Assembly (NCBI GenBank): GCA_037013685.1
Contig: CM072888.1
Location: 3,949,034-4,013,033 of the forward strand
Reading direction: 5' to 3'
Source: Acridotheres tristis
Lineage: Eukaryota > Chordata > Aves > Passeriformes > Sturnidae
DNA length: 64,000 bases
A program made the translations under genes and the position numbers. Below the pieces are notes generated by a model. The model had not been told where the DNA came from. It saw only the letters and a program-made list of their open reading frames with translations, and searched no databases. Below are positions 14,754 to 27,200 of the stretch, piece by piece. The stretch's first letter is position 1, and every line of letters starts with the position of its first letter.

Positions 14754-14769
14754 TTTTTTTTTTTTTTTT
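14754..14769 (+). repeat. Poly(T) run (16 T)
   Basis: This is an uninterrupted T run in intergenic DNA. It could be the tail of a minus-strand retroposed sequence, but no recognisable body or target-site duplication was found next to it. Confidence 0.85.
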
Positions 14770-17700
14770 GGTGCAGCTAAAGTATATCCAGCTAAAGCTC
14801 TGACTAAAACATTTTGAGATAATGAACATAATTTCTTGTATGCCCAGGTTCGGCTGCAATCACCATTTTGTTAAGTACACAGAATAACAATATACTGCCT
14901 TTGCTAAAACGGTGTGATCTAAACAGGTAAAGATGAGAAAACCCCATAGAAAGTTCAGAAAGGGCAAGGAATTAAAAAGCCAGGGAAAGACATGGTAACA
15001 GTGGAAAGATTGAATTTCATGTAACACGCAGCAGTCTCAGCTTGCACGTTGCCTGGCCAAGGTAAACCACACAATAAGTTACTGTACAAACAGAGAATCA
15101 TGAAGTGTATGATCATTTAATCTTGAGGTGGCATCAGTGTAGATCTGTTCTAATTACCTTGTTATGGACAGAAGGAGCTAATGTGGTTCCAGTTCCTGAA
15201 GAGGCATGGTAGCTTCTAATTGCTGGAAAACAGATAAAGGCTGTTCTATGGTTTCACAGGCATGCCTAAAATCCAGCTGTCAGGCGGATTTCTATTTAGC
15301 TATGGTTTGGAAGGTGTTTAAGGGGAACGGCAGTTTAATGGAGCATCTGGATCTCATTGCAGAGCTGCTTTTTGTTTTTGTGTTTCTTAATTTATTATTG
15401 CATTTTCCAGCTGGGTGCATAGAGGCACAAAGGAGACGAGAACATGGCCCCAAGTCACAAAGCAAATTTGTACTTCAGCTTAAACTTGAAAGTTTCCTTT
15501 TGCCTTTTACTTAAAATATTAAATGTTAGAGCTTCCAGTAATACTTGATGGTGTTTTTACTTGTCTCTTGAAGCTTAACTTGTGATTAATGTATTGACAT
15601 TCCTTGTTTCAAAAACAATTTTTTTAAGATATTATAGAAGACTTTATTTTTTTCAGCTTTGTTTTGCTCCACTGCTGCTGTTTTATAGGAATAGTTACTA
15701 TCTATTTTTTTATTCAGGAGAATGTCAGGGACGTGTTTGTGATTTGAGAACTCCTGGAGCTACTCTGTAAAATGTGCTGTATGTTATGGGTAATCAATAC
15801 TTGACTCTTCATATGGATAAAGAAATAGCAGAACATGCCAGCTATTGACTGCATTATGTTGTTTATCCTGGTTATGAGCTTCCTGCAGGCTGTTCATCCT
15901 CTCACTGTCCATTCTCCAGTTATTTTTGACAAACCTTTGCTTTGAAAAAAAAAGAGGCAAGGGGCTGCAGTCACATCCCTGTTCTGATCATTGCCTGCTC
16001 TATTCCTCCCTCACAGGACACAAGTTTGTTGTCCTCCCACTCTGCTAAACTGTGCCAAAATACAGAATGTAATTGAGAAATAATTTATTAATGCTCTTGT
16101 AAGGAAATAAGGAAATCCAAAAGGAAATTCCACTTATAAGTCTCTTCAATTCCGTTAAGGCAAACTGTATATTTGGTTGTCTGCTTGGAGGGGAACACTC
16201 AAGCCCAGCCACTCAAATGAAGTTCAAGGTGTGTGTGACCTTGGCTGTGCTGGCTGTTTACTACTTAGATCAGTTCTTGCCATTTCTGATATCTGTGGAT
16301 CATGTCCTTGGAACTGCTGTGTAATGCAGCCAAATCATTTCCATGGGCGTGAAGTGGAAAGACAAGAAATTTATTCCAGAGTTTAATCTGAATGAGATAC
16401 ACAGTTTTACAAGAGATTAAAGAAGGCTCTTGAGACAGTAAATAGAAATATGCCCAGAAGCAGCCATTTGAGTGTCAAGTCTTTAGATTTATATTCATGC
16501 TCACAGATCTAATTACTGCTGGTGAACTGGAAATATCTGTACCAGCTCCACTCTTCCCTAAAGTGCTGCTGATCACAGCTGCATAAAGCCAGAGAATAAA
16601 AAACCAGCAAATGCTTGTCAAACCTCAAACACTGGCCCAATTTCTTTTTCTTCATGATCCGTGCAGAAAAAGGCAGGGGTGATTCCAATTACTTTTTATC
16701 ACATCAATGAAATGGGATAGTTTCTCTGAGTTTTGTGGAACAAGATGTTACCTAATGCAAATTACAGCAGCCACATGGATGTTTTATCAGAGGAGCTGTT
16801 CCTCCAGCTGGAACCATTGGAATACTTTTTGTACCCTTTCCTCCTGCCTCACCCTTGAACTGCTGCAGGGGTCAAATAATCTGGAGGTAAAGCCAAAAAC
16901 CTACAAGAGCACAAAGGAGACTCATGAGAGCTGTGGGTTTTATCCACTGAATTGGTGACAAACCCAGAAAGGTGGATGGGACCTAACTGTAACAGTGACC
17001 CATAACCTGTGGTTCTCATACATGCAGCTGCAAGTGTGCTGGTTCCTTCTCAGATTTCTACATTTATTCCTGCAGCTCTGAGTATTGCAGACAATGCCTT
17101 ATCACTGTGTACCTTTGCTCTGTTCACTAAAATTCTCATGCCATCACCATAGATTCACACATTTCTCTCTCACCTGAGCATTGTTGGGATCTGAAACTCT
17201 CCACATCATTGGGAAACCATCAGTAAATGCACAAGCTCTCACTTTGGAGAACTCCTCAGATGCTGTTGGGATGGATGAGTGCAATTCTGGCTGTGTCAGC
17301 CAAAAAGGCAGCAGACAAATGCAGAGAGAAGAGCATGCTAACAAGTGCTGGAAAGCAGCAGACTGCCAAATGAGAGCATGTAGAGCACGGTGCTTTAAAA
17401 AGTGCTGGAATTTGTTACTTTATTCTAATTTCCTGTGTTTTGAAGGCTTTTTTGAAGCTGCAATGGCACTGGAGACAGTAGTGATGATGAGCTGTGGAGA
17501 AGCATAAATTGTGTGCAGTCCTCAATCTCAGAAAATTTTGAAACCTGAATCATTTTCTTCTGGGAAAACTTTTAGTGCCAATTATGTTCCAAAAGAATTT
17601 CTGAGGCAGCCTGCCCATCCAATTTCTCTATTTTTCAGCTTATAAAATAGCAAGCTGATAGAATGCATCTATCCTTTTGACCCTGTGGAGCATAAGGCAA

Positions 17701-20700
17701 CTGAGAAGTCATGGGGCTGCCCCTGGAAGCTGGGTTATGGATTCTGGCCAAAAGCATGGAAGCTGTAATTGGTGTGGAAGATTTTTCTTCTCTTAATCAC
17801 CCCTTCATATTTGAACTCTTTCCAGTCTTCCCAAAGAACAAGTCATTAGCCACTCCTTTGGAAGCAGAAAGGCTTGAGATTTGTTTGACCTTTCAGGTCT
17901 GCTTTCCTCTGAGCACAAGATGACTTCTGCTCTGTGCAATTTGGATTATGTAGGGATTCAAACATCTGAGAGAGTGAGGGAAATGATAATTTTTGGGTCA
18001 ATGAATGAGACTTTTGGGGAACCTCTCTCTATTGGCTGGTATGTTTTTCAGGAAGTTTGGTGTTATCAGAGTAGTTGCTGAAGCTACTTGCATGAAAATC
18101 TGAGGGGCTTGAATAGAATGTGGAAGTCTGAAAATTGCTTTTCCTAAGGACAGGTCTTATCCTGCAATGTGTATTGAAGGCAGAAAATATTTCACAGGCT
18201 GTTCACAGCAGAAAACATTTGAGAAATCAGCATGCAAAAGGAAAGAGTTAAATTATCAAAAACATGAAGAAATGGGTTATAGTTAACTGATTTGACTGTC
18301 CAAAAGAAAGAGGACACTGCTTTCTCCAGGCCCAAAAAGAGTTTGCAGGACTGACCCCTGAGAGAAGCTGACCCAATATATGGAAACAAGAGATTCCTGA
18401 AGGAGCTGTCTCTGCCAGAAAAACTCTGCAGAGATGTTCCTCTTAGATAAAATAACACCATTCCTATAGGAATTAAAATCTGACTAAAATCACTAATGTT
18501 ATGGAAAATACTCCAAAACCTACACTATGCTATTCTGCATGCAGTTGCTTTATAATACCCCAAAAAACCAAATGTTGCACCTTAAAGCCAACAATACCAA
18601 TTCAGTAGGTATAGAACATCTTCCAGTGTATGGTAACAAGATCAGGACAGCTGATTTATTTCACAGAAAATATAGAATTTGGTTAGTATCCCTAAGTGAT
18701 TGGTTGTCTTACTGATGGTAGGATTTGTTTGATAGTAGCCAACTGTAAATACTGTTTGTACCATGTAACCCCGGGTTACTGTGATTCCCACCCTCCTCCT
18801 GGCTGGGGGAATTCAGGTTTCATCTTGAGAAACTGAGACAGAAATACTAAAGTACAGTAAATCCAACATAATACTTTCTTACCCCAAAATACACATTCCA
18901 AAACACTGGAAGAACACAGCATTTTTTTTTTTCTTTATTATTTACTCAAAAAAAAGATGAAAAATAATACAGTTCAGGAAGCTCATGTGTGATTAAAGGA
19001 ATGTACTGTGCATACATCTTTATATGCAACAAAGTTCCAGTGCAATATAGTTCCAATTGTATTAGAGCATGGAGTCAGAGAAGAGACTTCTAAAGGCAAA
19101 GCAGGAGTTGCTCCCAGAAATTGAGAGGGAGACAGTCTAAAAAAAACTTGACTGGGATTTTATTTCTGCTTTGCATACAGGGCTGTAGCATTTTGGAACC
19201 TCATATGCGTTCATGCAATATTTGTCTTTTAAGCATGACTAGCATTCTGAGAAAAAAAGTTTAATATGCAGTTGGAGCCTAAAAGAGCCACTTGGAGCTT
19301 CGGGATCCAAGTCCATGGTGTATAGCCTGTCCTGGAGCCAGGAGAACTTTTTTCCTACATGTGGGTGAGGAGACCGAGGTTTGAGCAGGGCTGGCTGTTA
19401 GGGCGATGCTTTTGGTGACAAAGTGACACTGTCTCTCCTGGAGCTGCCAGGCTGTGCTGATGTAATCTGCTCTGAATGTGCAGTTCTTCTCTATTTTCTC
19501 ATCAATTTGAAGGGGTCACTGGCCGTGCCAGGCATCTGTGTAGCTGTTGGGGTGCACGACTTCTTTTGAATTGTCTGTCTCCAGTTTGCATTATCAGGTT
19601 ACTTTTCTTTCAGGAGCCTGCATAAGAGAGCAGGCCTGTGCCCAGTGCCAATTAGAAGTGCAAAGAAAAGCCTTTTTGTTTGGGTTTGCCTTTGATGTGT
19701 GTCAAGAGGAAGCATGCAAACCACACTGCTGGGTTAGCTGACCTCTCTGCGGTGAGTTCCTGTTGCATTTACTTTTCAAATAGCTATAAAAAGTGAAGGG
19801 TTTTCAAAGCCATAATTCCAAATTGTTCCCTGCACAAACCCCAAACAGCTGCACTTTGTGCTGGGAAATGCCTTGAAGGCTCAAGGAGGGAGCCTTCTCT
19901 CCAGGCCATGTGGATGTTTTCCAGCTGTACATGTGGCCTTGAGGTTGAAGTGACTTCCTTGGAGATCCCATCCATGGATGGGCTGGCCAGGCAGCTTTGT
20001 GGTCATGATGGATGACCTTGGTGTGCTGTCCTGAATGCTGCTGTGTGAGGAGAAATGTGATGATGGGAGATCTGCACATCCTCACCTTCCAGGAGCACCT
20101 TTCAGTGCCCTCACCTCTCTTTGCACACCCTCCCTGCATTCGGGGCTCTCCTAATCTGTAGGGACGGGTCTGGCCAGCCCAGAGGAGCATGCCCGGGGCT
20201 GGGGAGCAGGACATCCCTGCCTGAGCCTCCCTTTAACTCTGTGGGGAAGCACAGGAGTCCTGGGCTCCGACTGTGCTGACACCAGGTCTTGTTCCTGGTC
20301 ACTCAAGTAATGTTGTTTTTTTAATATACCCTGAACTTTCTCAAGCAGCTCTGGAAGCCCCAACTCTGACATCTGTTTTACAATTATCTGACAACTAATT
20401 TAATAAAAGCTGTGCAATTAACAGGCTGGATTCATGTAGCTCGTCTTCTTCAGGGCCTCATCTGAAGACTTTGCAGTTCTTAATGGGCACAACTTTGCAG
20501 ATGCTGCACTGATCCACTAAGCTCTGCTCTAATATTGTTTCAAAGTAATTACCCTCACCGTGTTGTTTCTGCTTTGCTATTTCTAAACTATGCAAATTCA
20601 GGAAGCTGCATTGTGCACATTATTATATATTGCTGGCTGGGGTGAGATACCTAACAGGCAGCTAAAATATAATAAAATATGAAATGCATTTTCATATTGT

Positions 20701-22377
20701 GCACGTTCTGTTTACATATTATTCACCAGGGACTCTGAATTTGCTTCACAGTAATAACCATGAATGGAAAAAATTCTTTTCTCAGTAATGAGCAGATATA
20801 GCAGAAGGGTTTTGGCATATAGTTCTCCCCTTAAAGAATTTTGCCTCAAAAGGGTATGAAGAAAATCTCAATAAAATATTAAAATTTGATCTATTGCTGA
20901 TTATGTTCGAAAAGCACAGGAGAACGTCATGGCAGGAATGAAATAGGAGGCAGAAGGAAAGTAGAGTGCCAAGTGTATCCCTTAAAAAATAATTTTTTCT
21001 GACTTGTTATTAAGAAGAACAGCAGGTTTTATTAGTGGCATATAAACAACACTGAAACCTGGAAGTGACAATTAAGAGCAGCCCACGGCTTGTTAAGTCC
21101 ATGATAGAAGGTTATAATTCATATGCCATCTGGACGTGGAAATTTTGTTGAAGGCTGCTCTCAACATGAGCTCATCACTTGGTGCAAAATATTCTCCTGC
21201 AGGAACATGTCTCAAAGAACAGCAAGAGAACTGAGGGGCAGCAATTTTCAGGATAAGGATTGATAAATTCTGTGAAGGAAGGAGATGACTTTATTTTCTT
21301 CTTTGGTTTATTGATATTACCGTGAATTCAAAAGTTTCACTTAGATCCTGATGTCTGAGTGCTCTTTTGTTTCTTCCTGACTAGGACTGGTGATCTATTT
21401 AGACCTTGCCATGTGCCACAGACAAAAGTCCTGCCACAGACTTTACCTACAAAACTCATTCTGAATACCTGTCAGGAAACTGAAAATGGGAGAAAAAAAT
21501 CCATAAAAATGAAATATTAAATGAGCTTGAATCTACCAGCTCATCTGACACATAAGAAAAGATGGGAAAACCTGTTATATTTAGGCTAATAAAATAGAAG
21601 ACAGATGATGTGCCATACATATTACATAACAGAAGGTAAATGCTAGTGAGAAGAGATTATTTAAGTGGTAACACTGGCACATTAAAAACTTCATGGTGAC
21701 TAAAAGCTCCTTTAGATTTTAAGTAGGAGAGGCCATTAATTTTTAAAGCAGGGAAAGCTCAGAGCCTTGCAGAAATTTTGCCTGAGGAATTTTCTGAAAC
21801 AAAGCAGTTTAATTTAGCATTTAACAGAGACAAAATGCATGTACAAGTGGCAGCAACAATTAAACTTTCAGGGGCTTCCAAGCAAAACTGAAGTCTTGGA
21901 TGATGAGCTCAGTTTGTTAAACAATTACTTATAGAAATGTTAAGGTAAGTCATGGACCCGAAGTAATTCGATGTGGATGTCAATTATTTGAACATTCTGT
22001 AATTAAACCCAGACTTTTCTGATAGCTGTGGCTGTCTCCACATCGTTTTCAAGTGTTTGACCTTGAATAATCTTTAGTGAACTGGATGTCCACGGCCATA
22101 ATATCACACAACATATTTTGGAGTCGTGGAAAGATGAGCTCACCGAGGGCACACACAACCCACAGCCTGACCCACAGACAGTGACTGATGTCAGCCCAGA
22201 CAAACAATCTGATTTTCATACACCCTAAAAATGTTCTCTGCTTGCATGGACATTCAGAGATGTTTTTTGACAAAGTAAGTCATCAGTTTTCCTGCCCTCA
22301 CCAGTCATCTTTACAGTGGCATTTCCCAAAGATGTGTTCTCAGCTGAGATTCACCCATTAGTCATGTTGTTGATTCA

Positions 22378-22399
22378 GCCAGGCTTCCCAAAGCCTGGC
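22378..22399. repeat. Hairpin-forming inverted repeat
   Basis: GCCAGGCTT and AAGCCTGGC are perfect 9-bp arms around a CCCA loop. There is no U-run or gene context to suggest a functional RNA. Confidence 0.85.
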
Positions 22400-24166
22400 C
22401 TGTGTCTCCTATCAGTTTCTTCCTTGTGCATCCTTTTCTTTGAATTATTGCTGATCCAACTCTGTATTAAAGTAATTCTGTGCACATAGAGTGTATTTTA
22501 TGCTAACAAATACATTTGCTTATTTTGCTAAAGACCCTCAGGAATAATCTTTAATTTTTAAAAAATGTTGCATTGAAATTGTAGTTCCCACTGAAAACTG
22601 GGACTGTCCCGACAGACCATTAAATTCCATGAGATTTAGGTACTATAGGATCCTCCCCTTAGCATGGGAAATGCAAAAAGAAGTCTTAATTAGTTTCAGC
22701 CCAGTTCAAAATGAGACTCACTACTACACCAGCTCCATAGTGTTGTTTTTAGAATAAAAAACTGTGAAAATCAGAGCTGGGGACCTTAAAGTCAGTGAAG
22801 CCATTCTTGAAGATTTAATCATTGCATATATTTGGAACACTGACATTTTTAGTCTTATGAGTATTGTGAGAATCACGACTTTAGTCGTGCCTAAATGCAA
22901 ACCTGATAGAAATATTCCTTAAAAACTTGAAGTCATGAAGCAAATAGATTTAGGGTTGGGAAGACAGGAATTCTGTTTTGTTTTCTTTTTAAAAAACAGA
23001 GTCATCCCAGAAACAATTTTCCCCTTTAATTTAATAAGAAAATGGGTACATTTATTGAAAATACTATGTTGATAAAAATACTTTCCCAATATTTTGATCC
23101 TTCTTATTTTCTGTTCTATTCTGTTTTCCATGGAGCACAGTCTGCATAAAGAAATTCAGCTGCAGAAACCATTGTTTGAAGTGGGCAGCTGAGACTTTCT
23201 GACAAATTGCAAATAACTAACTTGAAAAAAGTGCTCCCTGGTATCTTCCTCTGAATGAAAAAGAACTCATCTCTCCTGACATGTGTTCTTGCTATCTGCT
23301 GATCTCAGCATTTAAGAATGTTTCAGAGTAGGACAGGACTGCATGAAGGGAACTTGGATGAGTAAATCCTCTTGTGGCTCCTTAGGAAGTTATAATCTGC
23401 AAAAGGACTTCACTTAGGCAAAAAGGGAAAATTAAAACTCCCTATTGCACGCAGCTTGCTATCTGATGTTTTCCCCTCATGTGTAGCCAGATTTTTCTGA
23501 GGGAAAAACTTGAATGATAATTGCTTTTTTCCATAGCAGAGCAAGGATTTTTTGAACAGATGCTGACTGATTCCGTTCTGTTCAATTGGACTGGTGGCTC
23601 TCAGAGAACTTGTTCAGGGCTGCCAAGTTCTGAAATGTTTGAGGTACAAGCAGAGTGTGAATAAAGCTTTTATTGCTTTGAACAAGACATCTCGGCTCAA
23701 AATTCCCTTGCTTACATTTGTGTGGATATTAATGACCTGTTAGTTAAATGTGGATATAAAAATGTCAGATGGACTGAAACAGAACAAATCATATTTCTTC
23801 TTAGTTTTGCCCTTTAAATGTTTTATGGTTACTATCACTGGGCTTCCCTCCTCTTCTCATGTTTTGTGTTTACTGGCTGTTACATGGTCACCTTTTAAAT
23901 ACAAATACAGCCACAAATCAGGGGCTGCTTTTATTGGCATTTATATCAACAGAATTGTCTCTGCTTTCATAGATGAGGGAATCATTTCTAAATGGGATGA
24001 GTGAGGAACTCCTTATATTCTTCTTTATATTTAAGATGATATCTCTGAAAAATAGCAGGTTTCTCGGGGTGTAAAATCTTTCAGAGATGCTAGGAGAAGC
24101 TTCAATTAATCCTCTTCAAATCTGTCTCAAGTCTTTAAATGCTATTGTTCTATTTTCAAATTCCAG

Positions 24167-24226
24167 ATTATACTTTTATATTATATATACTTTATATACT
24201 TTTATATAACTTTTATACTTTTATGT
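24167..24226 (+). repeat. AT-rich degenerate repeat of ATACTTTTATA
   Basis: Four to five variants of ATACTTTTATA occur in tandem over 60 bp of almost pure A/T sequence. This is simple-sequence DNA with no coding or element features. Confidence 0.7.
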
Positions 24227-27200
24227 TTGCCAGTCTTTTTTTTTCTAAAGAAAGTTTTCACTTAATTTGATAATGATTTAAAAATTAGTGATATGACCAG
24301 TTTTAAATTTTTCCTCTATTCTTTTTCTCTTCTCTCAATGTGGTTTCATAAGTGAAGACAAGTAGGAAAGGCAAATATGGAAGAATTTTTTGTTTCAGAA
24401 AGGAAATGGATGTGTTTAAATACATTGAAAGAGAAAATGAAGCTTCACTATTTTATATAAAAATGAATGTATCATTTTCAACCAGACCTAGCTACTAATA
24501 CGTATTTATAATATTACTTAAGTAATTACACAGCATTTAAGGAACGATAACAATGACAGAAATTGCACAGTGAATTCCAAGGTTGCTCCCTTTGTGGTGC
24601 TGCAGCACCAGCCTGATGTGCACAAGATCCTTGGCAGTAATGCTGAGCCAGTTCAGTCTTACAACAGCATCATATTTTGCTCTTCTTGTCACTGTGGATT
24701 CCAAAGGCTCTAAAATTCTCCTGTGTTTCTCATCCTTCTCAGAATATTGTTGTGTGATACTCTGATGGTGCAAGAGTTGTGTCAGCACCCTGTGAGCCAA
24801 CATCTGGAAAAGATGAATGCTTCGTGGGGCGCAGGATGGCACAGATAGATACCACTGATACATCTGGAAAGGGCAAAACCTCTCAGCTGTGCCCTGGTAG
24901 AGTGAGTGGCTGCCAGGGGAAGGCTGGGAATCTCTCAGGATCCTTCAGACAGACTCCTGGCACATATACAATGGCTGAACCTATAGTATGACCAGGAACC
25001 TAAATGCTCCATGTGGAAAGGATGTGGAATATTGCTCTCCTGGCTTTTGTTTAGTTACAATCTGTTAGTGACAGTCCAGTCTATAAAAAGTGACAGCTAC
25101 ATCTGTGTGGATAAATTACCCATCTGAAATAGATCTGAAAAAAAATATTTTGCACTTAATTGCATGTCTCACATCTCATTTGATTTATTTATGTGCACGC
25201 TTAGCTCTGTGGCACATGGGAGGATGTCTTGTTACATGTGACATGAGTGATATAAAGTATTTTTCCATGCTGACATGGTTCATCTCCTCAGACTTAAGGA
25301 GCTCACTTAGCAAGCCATCTGCATTTTTTCACCTTTCCTTTATTCTCTTGTAGTGGTAGCATCAATTAATTATTCAACTCCACTTCAAACCCAAATATTT
25401 TAAATGCACATCTTGTGGAACAATTTATGCAAAAAGCAATTGTGCCTGATTATCACGTATTTTCCACAGAATGTAGAAAAGCTGACTAAAACTCAAGAAG
25501 GACTTTAGCTTTTCATTACTACTATTTTCTGGACACTTTCTTTTTTTATTAATATCATAACTGGCAACCCTTATCAAGCTGCTTTGACTCTCCAGGTTCT
25601 GCTAAGAGCTGGGACTGTTCAGGCTGGAGAAAAGTGCAGAAGACACAAGTAGAAGTGATGCTGTATTATTAATTTTTTTTTTTTCCAGAATGCCTGCAGC
25701 TATGATTTTTCACTGAGTGAAGATTTTTGCCCCAAAGGAATGAAGAGTAGGCAGATGCTCAGAGAACAAGTGATATGGATCTGGGAAGATATTAAGACCT
25801 GTCGCTTGTGACAAACTAAAATATTTTGCAAACAGAATTGCAATTAGCTGTGTTCTGATGGGATTTCTGAGGACTCAGAGGATTCTTGGTGGTTCAGAAA
25901 GAGAACTTTACCTTCTCCTAATATGCCTCGTTTTCTGTCAGCTATGCAGAGGCAATGGAAAACATTTGTCAAAACAGATGGCAGGTTTAGCCCCCCGCCA
26001 CTGAATACAAATGGGAAGTTCAAGGTCCAGTTAATGGCTGCTGAGCCAAGAAACATTTGGAAACTTAGTTTAGCATTGAATAGCCCCCAAAGAATACACT
26101 GTTACAATTCCAGGACGCCGTGGCTATGGCCAAACTCGGAATGCTGTGAGCAGTCGTTTCACAGCTCGTGCTTCCAGCCAGAGCGAAGAACTGCTGAGGT
26201 GCACAGAAAGTGAGATGTAGCAGCTAACATGGTTTTCAGGATTTTTGAGAAGACATGTTTGACAGCTGCTTCAGCCCAGCAGAACATTTCTTTGCCCAGT
26301 GCTTCCTGATACCTTACTGCCACTTAGTTGCTTTTCCTACACTAAAAGAAATATTATCTGAAAAGCAGTCATGTGCATAAAATATACAAAGAGACAAAAC
26401 GTGAAAATCTCTGTTTTTTCTATTAAATCATACTGGCATGCTACACTGAAGTAAGTTTCACAGAATCTCTAGGTGAATTGTGGAAACTATGATCTGTGGA
26501 GCTGAAAGGTTTTAATTGCCGGTGGCAACTACTGAAAGCAAAACAAAGTCGCAGAGAGGTTTTACATGCATCCAGTGAAACAAATGCTGATTAATAATGA
26601 AAAAGGTTCTTGCTATGACTGAAACAATTTACTGTCAGAGGTAACTTGCCTGAGTTTGGAATAAGAACATAGAGAAAGCTCCTACAAAGTGTTTTTAATC
26701 TGATCTGTGCTTTATACAGACCCTAATCAAGATCCTAATAATTTAATCATATAACAGATTAGAAAGGTAGATTTTTCCTATGGAATGGGAACTCACTGCA
26801 GTGCAGTTAGTGCAACGTTAAACTGCACCGTGTCTGTCTCTACCTTTGCCTCCCTTGTCCGTACGTCAGGAATTAAGCATTTAATTCAAAGACCAGAAGT
26901 GTAGCACTGTTGAAAACACAACTGACCTCTCAGTCTTGCACACGAGTCCCTGTCACCAGGTTCAGAGTGTTTCTTCCCAGTCCAGTCTTGCTGAGCTTCC
27001 TTCTTCTTTCTTCACGCTGAGGGGAATGTACAGCAGCAACTTAAATTCAAGAGCAAGGGCTAAAGGATAACTTTTGTGGCTGATAATTGTCAGACTAGCC
27101 ATGTTTGTTTTCCACAGTTTCACAGGAATAACTTCCTAAGGATTAGTTAAGGCTGCCTGACTATTGCACTTTTTTCCTTTTAGAATGTCATGAACCTACG

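Larger units (their letters stand above)
11961..24166. other. Intergenic, no gene found
   Basis: No coding exon was recognised. The slightly GC-richer patches at about 13,360-13,780 and 19,800-20,330 generate overlapping open frames on both strands (up to 136 codons). They lack recognisable homology and paired splice sites, so they are not called. The CTCF-like motif, a poly(T) run and the 22,378 hairpin fall here. Confidence 0.6.

Noticed and set aside
14754..14769. Poly(T) as the tail of a minus-strand processed pseudogene
   Set aside because: No coding-like remnant lies on the expected side and no flanking target-site duplication was found.
19804..20372. Overlapping minus-strand open frames (up to 136 codons) in a GC-richer patch
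   Set aside because: Several mutually exclusive frames are open, no splice context or homology is seen, and GC content alone explains them.
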